Shown here piece after piece: positions 41,920-50,774 of a DNA stretch of 64,000 bases. The DNA is from Fredinandcohnia onubensis (GTDB lineage Bacteria; Bacillota; Bacilli; Bacillales; Bacillaceae_L), in the NCBI RefSeq assembly GCF_002734215.1, contig NZ_NSEB01000012.1:124001-188000 (forward strand), read 5' to 3'. The notes beneath the pieces were generated by a model. The model saw nothing but the letters and a program-made list of their open reading frames with translations, did not search any database and had not been told where the DNA came from. The position numbers and the translations under genes are program-made. Every line of letters starts with the position of its first letter. The stretch's first letter is position 1.

Positions 41920-41965
41920 ATTTGATACCTCTTTTCGATTTTTACGTAACAGTTCATTATCTATC

Positions 41966-43135
41966 TCAGGAAAAATTCTTTTTATTACGTTGATAAACAA
42001 AATTTCCATCTATAATTGTGCTTGCTACTTCTAAATCATTTGTTAAAATAACGAGATCAGCATCATATCCAACGGCAATTCTGCCTTTACGGTCACTAAC
42101 TCCGCATACAATAGCTGGATTATAGCTAGCCATTTGCACGGCTTCTTCGATTGGAATATGGCAATTGTGAATGATATATTGAATTGCCTTGTCTAGCGTT
42201 AACGAACTCCCCGCGAGGCTTCCGTTCGCTAATGATACTTTTCCATCTCTTTTGTAGACTGTCTTCCCACCAATTTGATGACACCCATCTGGCAATTGAT
42301 TGGTTCCGGTGCAATCTGAAATTAATGTGATATGATCCACTCCTTTCATTTTATAAAGGAGTTCAATTATTTTTGCATGAACATGAAAGCCATCTGCGAT
42401 AAGTTCACAGTTTAATTCTTGTAAATCAAGTGCTGCAAACGCAGCTGTTAAATTGCGATGTGTAAACGGACCCATTCCATTGAAACAATGAGTAACTCTT
42501 GATAGTCCGTATTTAATCGCCTTTTCCATTTCCTCATATGATGCATCTGTGTGTCCGGCAGAAATGGCAATCTTCTCTTCCCTTAATAATTGAATGACAT
42601 CGGTTGCGTTTGAGAGCTCAGGAGCTAATGTTACAATTCGTATTAAATCACCAGCCAATTGAAGGAGCGGTTGTACTTCTTCTATAACTGGTTCTAGTAT
42701 GTACTCCGCTTTTTGAGCACCTTTATATTTTTGATTAATCCATGGTCCTTCTAAATGAACACCCAAAAGATGAGCACCACTACTTTCTTCGGCTACTATC
42801 TGTTTACTTAATAAAAGGAAGGTTTTAATATCTTCTAATGTGGCTGCCCTTGATGTTGACAAGAAACTTGTCACACCAAAGGATGGGAGCCCATTTTGAA
42901 TGCGATAAAAACCTTCCTTTGTACGATCCATAAAATCTTGACCATTTAGACCGTGTATATGTGTATCGATAAAACCAGGACAGATCCACCCTTCTACTTG
43001 GTAGTAGGGCAGATCCTCCATGTTTTTCTTACCAACGAAAATGATTTTTCCATCTTTGATTTCAATGATTATATTTTTATCTATTCTCTTATCAGTAACA
43101 ACATTTCCATGTAAGTAAAAGTGGTTACACATCAT
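41966..43135 (-). CDS. nagA: N-acetylglucosamine-6-phosphate deacetylase
   Basis: 389 residues. GFIDTHIHGLNG carries the HxH metal site, HLEGPWIN the Glu ligand, SAGHTDAS and VTHCFNGM the further histidines, and LISDCTGTNQLPDG the catalytic Asp. It removes acetate from GlcNAc-6-P, giving GlcN-6-P for NagB. No NagB or kinase is encoded nearby, so those steps must come from elsewhere, or the substrate is a related amino sugar. It directly precedes the GH20 gene in the operon. Confidence 0.93.
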   Translation of the reverse strand: MMCNHFYLHGNVVTDKRIDKNIIIEIKDGKIIFVGKKNMEDLPYYQVEGWICPGFIDTHIHGLNGQDFMDRTKEGFYRIQNGLPSFGVTSFLSTSRAATLEDIKTFLLLSKQIVAEESSGAHLLGVHLEGPWINQKYKGAQKAEYILEPVIEEVQPLLQLAGDLIRIVTLAPELSNATDVIQLLREEKIAISAGHTDASYEEMEKAIKYGLSRVTHCFNGMGPFTHRNLTAAFAALDLQELNCELIADGFHVHAKIIELLYKMKGVDHITLISDCTGTNQLPDGCHQIGGKTVYKRDGKVSLANGSLAGSSLTLDKAIQYIIHNCHIPIEEAVQMASYNPAIVCGVSDRKGRIAVGYDADLVILTNDLEVASTIIDGNFVYQRNKKNFS

Positions 43136-43178
43136 TTGATATCAAAATCCTTTCCGTTGTTATGACAAATTCAACGTT

Positions 43179-44183
43179 TTACGAAAACTTAATGATTTTT
43201 GTAAGAGTTGAAGATTCTTTGTTTAACAGTTTTTCAAATTCTTGAGGTGCAGCTTCAAATTCAACTGCTTCTGATAGAAACGGTTTGACATCAATCCGTT
43301 TTTCTTTAATAAGTCGAATATATTCTTCAAGGTTCCTTCCTTCTGTCCATCGAACATATTCATATGGATAATCAATTGCTTCCTTCTCGTACACACTGTC
43401 GTATCTTCCAGGACCGCCCGCTCGAGAAATGAGTAACTGAGCTTCTTTACCAAACATTAAGTCTCTTGGAAAGTCTGGTTCAATATCACCTATGATGACA
43501 GCCTTGCCTTTGGTACGTATCCATTTCAAACATTCATGAGTAAGTGGAGAGCGCTTTCCTCCTGCACATAGTAGTACGGCATCTGCTCCGCGGGATTTCG
43601 TATCAATCTGAATGGCTTCTTCCATCTCTTCAACGGTCGCAAATGATTTAATATTGTCTTCCTTCAGCATTTCGACTCGACTTTCGTGAAGATCATACGT
43701 GATCACATTATAGGCTGCTGCATTGGCTATTTTGGCAATTAATTGCCCTAAAACTCCTAAGCCTACGATCACGACTGTTTCACCAAATTGAAGATTCGCA
43801 ATCCGAAGGGCATGAATGGCAATCGCACCAAGTCCACCTAGAGCTGCTTCTTTCGGATCAACAGTATCGGGAACTTTAGCATACAAGGTTTTAGGAACTA
43901 GCAGATATTCATCATGATGAACATATGGTGCACCGTAACAAGCAACAAGATCCCCTTTTTTCACATCGGTGATGTCACTACCACATTCAACGACCTCGCC
44001 CATTGCACTGTATCCAAGATGAACCTGTCTTTTATCACTAATGGCTAGCAGCGATAATTCAGTGCCTGGAGAAATGACTGAATATAATGTTTTAACTAAA
44101 ATATAGGAAGGCTTTCCTTCTATGCTTGGTACTTCATCCTCAATGATTTCAACTTTCTTGTTGTTGGCTACAATTCTTTTCAT
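43179..44183 (-). CDS. Zinc-type medium-chain alcohol/polyol dehydrogenase
   Basis: 334 residues of the MDR superfamily. N-terminal GroES-like part with SVISPGTEL, then a Rossmann domain with VVIVGLGVLGQLIAKIA. The usual catalytic zinc Cys (GxxxC.D.H) is replaced by Ser-Pro-Gly here, and the structural-zinc Cys cluster is missing, so it belongs to the branch often seen as L-threonine/sugar dehydrogenase-like bi-domain oxidoreductases. Likely oxidises a hydroxyl of a sugar derivative. ATG 44183 follows AAGGATTT. In the operon it follows the DapA-like gene. Confidence 0.82.
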   Translation of the reverse strand: MKRIVANNKKVEIIEDEVPSIEGKPSYILVKTLYSVISPGTELSLLAISDKRQVHLGYSAMGEVVECGSDITDVKKGDLVACYGAPYVHHDEYLLVPKTLYAKVPDTVDPKEAALGGLGAIAIHALRIANLQFGETVVIVGLGVLGQLIAKIANAAAYNVITYDLHESRVEMLKEDNIKSFATVEEMEEAIQIDTKSRGADAVLLCAGGKRSPLTHECLKWIRTKGKAVIIGDIEPDFPRDLMFGKEAQLLISRAGGPGRYDSVYEKEAIDYPYEYVRWTEGRNLEEYIRLIKEKRIDVKPFLSEAVEFEAAPQEFEKLLNKESSTLTKIIKFS

Positions 44184-44204
44184 TTGAAATCCTTCTTCCG
44201 TCAA

Positions 44205-45260
44205 TTATTTAGACAGCCACTTAGATAAATTCGCTTTAACAAATTCATCATCATTTAGGTGTGGGTAGCTCGTATAAATACGGTCTAACTCTTCTGCTTG
44301 ACCCGGACTTAAAACTTCACGATCAACTAAACACCAATTTCCTTGAAGAAGTCCTTGTTTAGCTAAGATTTCATTAATGCCAGCTATACTGCCCTTAAAG
44401 CGATTACGTGAATCAAATATTGCGGCATTCGCATCTGTGATTTGTTGACCAAGTGTTAATAACCCATTTGGTACTGATTTTTGAGCCCTTACTACTTTAA
44501 TTTCCTCAAATGTGTCAACGACTGTTTTTGTCCAGACAGACCAATGTCCCAGCAAACCGCCGACAATTCTCTTTTCTACCTTCTTGTCTCCAACTGTAAA
44601 TTCAAAGGCTGTTAACAAATCATTTATGATGTTATCATCATTACCCGTGTAAAGAGCGATTTCCTCATTGCGAGGCGAATGGCAAACCGCGCGAACAACG
44701 TCAATTGAACAATATCGATCAAATGGCGCTATTTTTATCGCGTATACATTTGGAATGGAAGCAAAGCGTTCCCAAAATTCATACGAGAAAATACGTCCAC
44801 CTACTGCAGGTTGTAAATAAAAACCGAATACTGGAATAACCTCTGCTACTTTTTCAGCACGCTCAATTAATTCATCCTCGGATAAATGGTTTAAGCCACC
44901 CATACTCAATAGTCCTAAGTCATAGCCGACCTCTTTACTGAATGCTGCCTCTTTAAGTGCCTGCTCAGTAGGTCCACAAATTCCTGCCACTTTAATAAAA
45001 TCATCAGAAACATTGGCACGTTTCGTTTCTTCAATTGCGATTGTTAGTACTCGTTCATAAAGATTAAACTCAGGGTCTCGAATTTCAAACTGTGTTGTAT
45101 GGACTCCTACTGCGATACCACCTACACCTGCATCGATATAGTAGCGAGTTAAGGCGCGTTGCCCTGCTTCATCAAGTTGTCTATCTTCAGTTAATGCTAG
45201 TGGGTGAGCTGGTATCACAGTACCTTCATGAAGCTTTTTCTTAACAGCCTCTTTTAACAT
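44205..45260 (-). CDS. Dihydrodipicolinate synthase (DapA)/N-acetylneuraminate lyase superfamily aldolase
   Basis: 351 residues, longer than DapA (about 295). The Schiff-base lysine lies in VYAIKIAPFDR and the tyrosine region is FGFYLQPAVGGR; the barrel starts HEGTVIPAHPLAL. Class I aldolases of this group cleave 2-oxo-3-deoxy sugar acids. Being inside a sugar operon it is more likely catabolic than biosynthetic. The start ATG shares one base with the stop of the epimerase gene (TAATG), showing tight coupling. Confidence 0.85.
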   Translation of the reverse strand: MLKEAVKKKLHEGTVIPAHPLALTEDRQLDEAGQRALTRYYIDAGVGGIAVGVHTTQFEIRDPEFNLYERVLTIAIEETKRANVSDDFIKVAGICGPTEQALKEAAFSKEVGYDLGLLSMGGLNHLSEDELIERAEKVAEVIPVFGFYLQPAVGGRIFSYEFWERFASIPNVYAIKIAPFDRYCSIDVVRAVCHSPRNEEIALYTGNDDNIINDLLTAFEFTVGDKKVEKRIVGGLLGHWSVWTKTVVDTFEEIKVVRAQKSVPNGLLTLGQQITDANAAIFDSRNRFKGSIAGINEILAKQGLLQGNWCLVDREVLSPGQAEELDRIYTSYPHLNDDEFVKANLSKWLSK

Positions 45261-46276
45261 TAAAATGCACCTTCTCTTTCTTGGAAGTGAGTAGGTTTAT
45301 TGATCGTATGACCGTCACTAACAACCCAGTCAGCAATCATAACAATCATTTGTTGTACGGTAACTTTTGGATAACCAAATAATTTATGTGCTTGAGATGC
45401 ATTATTTAATAATGCAGTTGGGCTTTCACTATTCACATATACCGGTTCCTTTTCCATTCGTTTACCAAATTCCTTTGCAAGCCATCTCACTGACAATGTT
45501 TCAGGACCTGTTACATTAATAATTTTTGGTGGATAATTTGTATGTAATAAGGAGCGAATCGCATATTCATTTGCATCCCCCTGCCAGATCACATTCACAT
45601 TACCCATCGTTAAATCGATTGGTTTCCCTTGGTGTACTGATTTTGCAATTTCAAGCAATACTCCATATCGTAGGTCAATCGCATAGTTTAATCGGAAGTG
45701 AACGATTGGTGTTTGGTTTTTATGTGAAAAATAAGTTAAAACTCGTTCTCGACCTAAACAGGATTGTGCATATTCACCAACGGGATTAGGTGTCACATCC
45801 TCTGTACAACCATTGCTTAAAACAGATGTGAGTGGATACACATTACCTGTTGAAAAAGACACAATTCGTGAATCTTTAAACTTCTCTGCGACACGTCCTG
45901 GAAGATAAGCGTTCATGGCCCATGTCCGATGCTCATTTCCAACTGTTCCGAATTTCGTACCTGCCATAAAGATAATGTTCTTTACATTTGGTAGGTTTTG
46001 AAGTTCTTCTTCCTTCAAAAAGTCAGCCTTAATTGTTTCAATTCCACACGCTTCTAATTCATCTATTAAATTCTCATCTGAGAATCTTGCAACACCAATC
46101 ACTTTTTTAGACTGACCTGACTGCTCTACAGCTCTTTTTGCTAATTTAGCTAATGTCGGTCCCATTTTTCCACTAACACCTAAAATCATAATATCTCCGT
46201 CCAGTTGTTGGAGATCCTTTACTAATTCTTTGCTAGGTGTAGACATAAACTCCTCTAATTCTGCAATCGTTTCCAT
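45260..46276 (-). CDS. NAD-dependent epimerase/dehydratase-like protein lacking the YxxxK lysine
   Basis: 338 residues with an extended SDR-like Rossmann fold: DIMILGVSGKMGPTLAKLA, a SFSTGNVYPLTS serine/threonine region and GEYAQSCLG where the catalytic motif YxxxK should be. The lysine is replaced by Cys. It either uses another residue, is not a classical SDR, or has a non-redox role. First gene of the 12-gene operon; RBS AGGAGGATTT. The promoter with operator site A is 74-122 bases upstream. Confidence 0.8.
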   Translation of the reverse strand: METIAELEEFMSTPSKELVKDLQQLDGDIMILGVSGKMGPTLAKLAKRAVEQSGQSKKVIGVARFSDENLIDELEACGIETIKADFLKEEELQNLPNVKNIIFMAGTKFGTVGNEHRTWAMNAYLPGRVAEKFKDSRIVSFSTGNVYPLTSVLSNGCTEDVTPNPVGEYAQSCLGRERVLTYFSHKNQTPIVHFRLNYAIDLRYGVLLEIAKSVHQGKPIDLTMGNVNVIWQGDANEYAIRSLLHTNYPPKIINVTGPETLSVRWLAKEFGKRMEKEPVYVNSESPTALLNNASQAHKLFGYPKVTVQQMIVMIADWVVSDGHTINKPTHFQEREGAF

Positions 46277-46349
46277 TTAAATCCTCCTAGTAACTAATTT
46301 TTTGCCTGCTCTAACGCATAAAAGCATTTGATAATTCTGAATTACCTTT

Positions 46350-46398
46350 ATTTTATCTTTGGCTTTATTAAAAGACAAGTCACTTAAAGGTCTTTTAA
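46350..46398 (-). promoter_or_regulatory. Promoter and operator site A of the 12-gene operon
   Basis: On the minus strand: TTAAAAGAC-N8-GACTTGTC operator (46374-46398), -35 TTGTCT (46373-46378) overlapping its right arm, 17-base spacer, -10 TAAAAT (46350-46355). The start would be near 46343, giving a leader of about 67 bases. Confidence 0.8.
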
Positions 46399-46415
46399 TA
46401 AACACTCATTATTGA

Positions 46416-46444
46416 TTGACATTTCGAAAAATTCCTCTTAATCT
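46416..46444 (+). promoter_or_regulatory. Promoter of the GGDEF-wHTH regulator
   Basis: TTGACA (46416-46421), 17-base spacer and TAATCT (46439-46444) form a sigma-A type promoter. The start near 46451 falls directly before palindrome G. It is back to back with the operon promoter. Confidence 0.75.
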
Positions 46445-46458
46445 AGTAATAAGATTAT

Positions 46459-46489
46459 TAAGAGACATTTCTTTAATATGTCTTTTAAC
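46459..46489 (+). promoter_or_regulatory. Palindromic operator site G, probable autoregulation
   Basis: TTAAGAGACAT and ATGTCTTTTAA are 11-base arms with one mismatch, 9 bases apart. The element has GAC and GTC in the same 8-base-gap relation as the other sites. It covers the expected transcription start and early leader of the regulator gene, ending just before the RBS. Confidence 0.7.
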
Positions 46490-46499
46490 TGGAGATGAA

Positions 46500-47858
46500 A
46501 TGATGAAAACAAACCAATTATCAGACCATGGTACTGAAATTATTATTGGCATTGTTAGTCCTGAAGCACTTGAAAAGGAAATAATGAAAGCGCTTGAAGC
46601 ATTCCCTAATTTTCAGCCAATATTTCTGCATTCAACCCCCTCTTCTATTGAACCGGAGATTATGACAACCTTGATCAATAAAGTGGAAGTTCTTTTATTT
46701 ACCGAATTTCCAACTTATTTAAAAGCCAAACAGCTTAACAATTTTTCGATACCAGCGCATTACGTTCCGATAATGGGAACTGGGCTTTATCGGTCTTTAT
46801 TCCTGATTAATAATCAATACGATACTAAACATTTCTCGATTGATACGGTTGAAGAAAAATATATTCGCCGGATCCTATATGAATTAGACGAAACGAACTA
46901 TGTATGTACATCCTATCCCAATTCTAGTCAGCCCGATTGTTCCGAGGAAATTGTTCAGTTTCACCAAGACAACTATCAGAAATATGGTTCCATTGCCATT
47001 ACTGGGGTTCAGGAAATCGCACAAAAGCTTTCGGAATTGTCTATTCCGTATGAATGGGTAACACCCACTTATCAGGACCTAATTGTTTCCCTCGAACGTG
47101 CATTACTTGCAACAGAAGCTCGTAAACATAAAGAATCTCAAATCGTTTTCGGGATCATTGATATTGACAAGTTTGATAAAGCTACAGAAAAATATCCATC
47201 AGAACATGAAGTACAATTATTTAAGTTGAAATTCCAACAAATCATGTTAAATTACACAAAGCTCCTAGATGGTCATTTGATTAATTCCGGTGGAGAGGAA
47301 TTTTCGTTTATCACCACACGTGGTATTTTCGAAAGAGAAACACGTGGGTATAAATTCATCCCTTTACTAAATTCGATTAAAACGGAGCTAGGTGTATCCA
47401 TCAGCATTGGTGTTGGCTTTGGTCTCACGGCCGCTGAAGCTGGTAACCACGCAAGACTCGCACTCCGACAATCAAAAGAATTAGGTGGAAATGTTTGTTA
47501 CATCGTTCGTGAAGACCAAAGTGTAATTGGTCCCGTTGATATGATAACCGATACTCAGTATGAAAAATATGACCTATCTATTACAGATGCAGAACTGCTG
47601 CAAAAGGCAGAAAAAGCAGGAATGTCTGCTGCCTATATGACAAAGCTTATGGCAAGGGTAGCACGTCATAAAAAATTTGATTATACAGCTCAAGAGTTAG
47701 CTGACACATTGAACATTACAACAAGAAGTGCCCATCGAATCCTTTTAAAATGGATGGATGCTAACTTGGTGGATATAGTAGGCGAAGAAAAAATCACCTA
47801 CAAAGGAAGACCAAGACGGATTTATAGGCTTAGCTTTATCATTGATGAAAACGAATAA
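46500..47858 (+). CDS. Transcriptional regulator: PrpR_N-like sensor, GGDEF-type domain (GGEEF) and C-terminal winged helix
   Basis: 452 residues. Residues about 10-200 resemble the PrpR_N-type effector domain (IIIGIVSPEALEKEIMKAL, GSIAITGVQEIAQKLSEL...PYEW). Residues about 215-345 are a GGDEF-type domain with metal-site FGIIDIDKFDKA, signature SGGEEF (about 263-268) and VSISIGVGFG...ARLALRQSKELGG. Residues about 395-452 are a winged helix (YTAQELADTLNITTRSAHRIL). ATG 46500 or 46503 has GGAG upstream; the TTG frame from 46416 would start inside the promoter. It is divergent from the operon and followed by a terminator. It most likely binds the shared operator; the ligand is unknown. Confidence 0.82.
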   Translation: MMKTNQLSDHGTEIIIGIVSPEALEKEIMKALEAFPNFQPIFLHSTPSSIEPEIMTTLINKVEVLLFTEFPTYLKAKQLNNFSIPAHYVPIMGTGLYRSLFLINNQYDTKHFSIDTVEEKYIRRILYELDETNYVCTSYPNSSQPDCSEEIVQFHQDNYQKYGSIAITGVQEIAQKLSELSIPYEWVTPTYQDLIVSLERALLATEARKHKESQIVFGIIDIDKFDKATEKYPSEHEVQLFKLKFQQIMLNYTKLLDGHLINSGGEEFSFITTRGIFERETRGYKFIPLLNSIKTELGVSISIGVGFGLTAAEAGNHARLALRQSKELGGNVCYIVREDQSVIGPVDMITDTQYEKYDLSITDAELLQKAEKAGMSAAYMTKLMARVARHKKFDYTAQELADTLNITTRSAHRILLKWMDANLVDIVGEEKITYKGRPRRIYRLSFIIDENE

Positions 47859-47870
47859 AGAACAATACCT

Positions 47871-47909
47871 AAAATGGCGGGTAAAATGGTTTACCCGCTG
47901 TTTTATTTT
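47871..47909 (+). terminator. Rho-independent terminator of the regulator gene
   Basis: GCGGGTAAA and TTTACCCGC pair around ATGG and are followed by TGTTTTATTTT. Confidence 0.88.
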
Positions 47910-47931
47910 GCGATAGTAATCGTAACTTTCA

Positions 47932-48831
47932 CTATACATACACCCGTTTTCCTGTATCTTTACTTTCATTTGCTGCTTCAATAAAGCGAATGATTTCTAG
48001 CGTTTCATGTAGGGGAACGCTGGATTGGCCATTGTTAATAAAGAGAACAATTACTTCTAATAAACTAGCATAAAAGGGTTTCGAGGAAGCAGAAATCGAT
48101 ACATAATGAGTGCCTTTTTCAAAATGAATGTTTGCACCGAATTCACCATTTCCTCTTCTACTCCCTCTTGCTGTACCTATTCGCCCATCCTCCCATTGTG
48201 AAACAATCAAATCAGAATCCGCAGTAGATACAGAAGTAACATGCTGCGCTCCACAGCCTAAAATGGCATAAAGCATCTCAATCGTATGGATCCCGTACCA
48301 AAAATATCCCGGTTGAGTGTCGACCATATCCATTGGTCCAAAACAGTCGGCTCCAATAATTTTTCCTTTATCTTGAATCGTAAGTGCCTGTCTTACCTCT
48401 TCTGCAAATCGTAATGCAGATGAACTCATGATTGGAGTACCATATTGTTCAGAAAGCTTTACCATTTCAATAGCCTCTGAAGAAGATAGACAAAATGGTT
48501 TGTCGACAAATAGTGGCTTTTGATAGCCTACAAGTTTCTTCACCTGTTCTAGATGAACTCGACCATCGACAGACTCTAATAGGATTGCATCACATGTCTC
48601 TGCTACTTCCTCAATCGTCTTAACCAATTGAACACCAAATCGTTCCACTTCTTTTGTTATCCCCTCTATTCGAGAATAACTCAACACAAAATCAGACGAT
48701 CCGACCGGACAGGCTACCGTTACCTCAGCACCCTCTATATAAAAGGGGTTGGTCGGATCATTTAATAATTTCGTAAAAGCAGATGCATGTGAGGTATCTA
48801 ACCCAATCATTCCTATTTTTATATCCCTCAT
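47932..48831 (-). CDS. Gfo/Idh/MocA family oxidoreductase (3)
   Basis: 299 residues, shorter than most relatives. The N-terminus IGMIGLDTSHASAFTKLL has a modified nucleotide loop, VDKPFCLS replaces the EKP motif while keeping the lysine, and GYFWYGIHTIEMLYAI carries the His. It is the last gene of the ABC importer operon, 30 bases after the second permease gene, so it probably acts on the imported sugar. Confidence 0.85.
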   Translation of the reverse strand: MRDIKIGMIGLDTSHASAFTKLLNDPTNPFYIEGAEVTVACPVGSSDFVLSYSRIEGITKEVERFGVQLVKTIEEVAETCDAILLESVDGRVHLEQVKKLVGYQKPLFVDKPFCLSSSEAIEMVKLSEQYGTPIMSSSALRFAEEVRQALTIQDKGKIIGADCFGPMDMVDTQPGYFWYGIHTIEMLYAILGCGAQHVTSVSTADSDLIVSQWEDGRIGTARGSRRGNGEFGANIHFEKGTHYVSISASSKPFYASLLEVIVLFINNGQSSVPLHETLEIIRFIEAANESKDTGKRVYV

Positions 48832-48861
48832 ATCGAAACTCTCCTATAAACACAAGCAGAA

Positions 48862-49668
48862 TTATTTAAGTCCTGATAGCTGAATACCTTCTGTAAAATA
48901 CTTCTGGAAGAACAAGAAAATTAGAAAAGTCGGGATAAATGAGATAGTCGACCCTGCCATCTCAATTCCGAAGTTCCCTTCTTTATTTAACGTAGAAGCT
49001 AAACCAACCGTGATTGGATACATTTTTTCATTTGTCATATAAATAAGTGGTTGGAATAAATCGTTCCAGTTACTTACAAATGCGAACGTTCCAACAGTAG
49101 CAATGGATGGAAATGCTAATGGCATATAAATTTTTCGAAAAACATGAAAATCGTTTGCTCCATCCATCCTTGCTGCTTCATCTAATTCCATAGGAATGCC
49201 CTGCATAAATTGACGTACTAAAAATACACCCATAATTGCCCAAAGCTCAGGAACTATCAACGCTTGATATTCATTAATCCACCCAAATTTTGAAAACATG
49301 ATAAATTTCGGAATAATCAGCAATTGCGATGGAATCATGATGACAGCCATGAATGTCCAGAATATAAATTCCCTTCCATAGAATTGCTTTCTTGCAAATA
49401 TATAGCCTAATAACCCCGCAAAAAACATTTGTGAAAATACCGGGATAACAGTTATAACAACAGAGTTCATAATCCATCGTAAGAAGTTATCATTCCGAAA
49501 GAGGTACGTAAAGTTATTGATCGACGGATCACTAGGAATCCAAAATAATGGGTCCATTGCTGCAAATGTCGTTTCTTTAAATGAACTTAACACCATGATC
49601 AAAAATGGAAGGAGAAAGCAAAACCCCAAGAAGATCGTGACAATATATTTTATTATTTTAGTAAACAA
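48862..49668 (-). CDS. CUT1-type sugar ABC transporter permease (MalG-like)
   Basis: 268 residues with six membrane helices. The EAA loop, MDEAARMDGANDFHVFRKIYMPLA around residues 180-205, contacts the ATPase. TTG start with GGGAGATG. It pairs with the upstream MalF-like permease 31 bases away. The transporter brings oligosaccharide into the cytoplasm. Confidence 0.93.
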   Translation of the reverse strand: MFTKIIKYIVTIFLGFCFLLPFLIMVLSSFKETTFAAMDPLFWIPSDPSINNFTYLFRNDNFLRWIMNSVVITVIPVFSQMFFAGLLGYIFARKQFYGREFIFWTFMAVIMIPSQLLIIPKFIMFSKFGWINEYQALIVPELWAIMGVFLVRQFMQGIPMELDEAARMDGANDFHVFRKIYMPLAFPSIATVGTFAFVSNWNDLFQPLIYMTNEKMYPITVGLASTLNKEGNFGIEMAGSTISFIPTFLIFLFFQKYFTEGIQLSGLK

Positions 49669-49699
49669 GTTCTTTCATCTCCCTTACAACTCTCAACTA

Positions 49700-50656
49700 T
49701 TAATAGATCCCTTGATCTTTACCAAAATATTTTCTCTGGATAAGCGATATGATTAAGATTATCGCGAATAATACGTAAGATAAAACGGCTGCGTAGCTAA
49801 AGTTCAAATTCGTGAAACCTATTTGATAAAGATAAAAAACTATGGTACTTGTCGAGAAATTTGGTCCCCCGTTTGTTAATAGGAATGCAGAATCAAAGAT
49901 TTGGAAAGAACCAATTGTCGTAATGATTAACACATAGAAATGAATTGGTTTTAATAATGGGAAAGTAATTAACCAAAAGGATTTTAAAGGTGAAGCACCA
50001 TCGATTTTTGCGGCTTCATACATATCTTTTGGAATGGACTGTAGCCCTGCAAAATAATAAATCATTGTACTTCCAGATACTTTGAAAATACTCAAACCAG
50101 CCAATACAATTAGGGCTTGTGAAGAATCAGATAAAAATAATTGGGCATCAACACCTATAAAGCTTAGAAGGTAGTTGATAAATCCTGATTCCGTTCCTGA
50201 AAACAACCATTCCCAAATCCCTGCCACAACAACGAATGATGTTACAACAGGTAGGAAAAATATCCCTTTAAAAATTTTCGTAAAACGAATTCCTGATTTT
50301 ATGACAAGTGCTAGAATCAAACCTATTGCCATTGTAGGGACTATATAATAGAAGGAAAATAAAACAGTGTTCCAAATTGATTTTAAAGCAATCGGATCAT
50401 CAAATAATTGCTTCCAGTTTCGTAATCCAACGAACTCGGAAGTACCAATAATTCGATAATTAAGAAACGTTAAAACGAAGCTATAAACAAATGAAATGAC
50501 TTGAAAGATTAAAAAATGGATTAAGACTGGTGTCAGTACAATATAAACAATACCATTTTTTTTCAATTCTTCTTTTATCCTGTTTTTTAAAGGAGGCTTG
50601 ACCTTTTTAAGAGTTTCTAGAGGTACCTTGTTATGAGTTTCTATGACCTTTTCCAA
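49700..50656 (-). CDS. CUT1-type sugar ABC transporter permease (MalF-like)
   Basis: 318 residues: a hydrophilic 35-residue N-terminus, six membrane helices and the EAA loop YEAAKIDGASPLKSFWLITFPLL. TTG start with AAGGTGAT upstream. It lies 118 bases after the binding protein gene. No ATPase gene is in this locus, as for many Gram-positive CUT1 systems that share MsmX. Confidence 0.93.
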   Translation of the reverse strand: MEKVIETHNKVPLETLKKVKPPLKNRIKEELKKNGIVYIVLTPVLIHFLIFQVISFVYSFVLTFLNYRIIGTSEFVGLRNWKQLFDDPIALKSIWNTVLFSFYYIVPTMAIGLILALVIKSGIRFTKIFKGIFFLPVVTSFVVVAGIWEWLFSGTESGFINYLLSFIGVDAQLFLSDSSQALIVLAGLSIFKVSGSTMIYYFAGLQSIPKDMYEAAKIDGASPLKSFWLITFPLLKPIHFYVLIITTIGSFQIFDSAFLLTNGGPNFSTSTIVFYLYQIGFTNLNFSYAAVLSYVLFAIILIISLIQRKYFGKDQGIY

Positions 50657-50774
50657 GCTATCACCTTATTTCTTAATTAATTAACAAAAGTTTTTGTAAA
50701 CAAAGGACCTTTTAATAAATAGAGAGTCTTATTCACCTAGGAATAAAACTCTCTTTTCGTAAGAAGCTATTTGT

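Noticed and set aside
46416-46499. Longer N-terminus of the regulator starting at TTG 46416
   Set aside because: It would start inside the -35 box TTGACA and cross palindrome G; ATG 46500/46503 has a proper RBS.
50695-50735. Further operator copy between the binding protein and permease genes
   Set aside because: Only a half site (ATTAAAAGGTCCTTT on the minus strand) is seen; the second arm and a promoter are missing.
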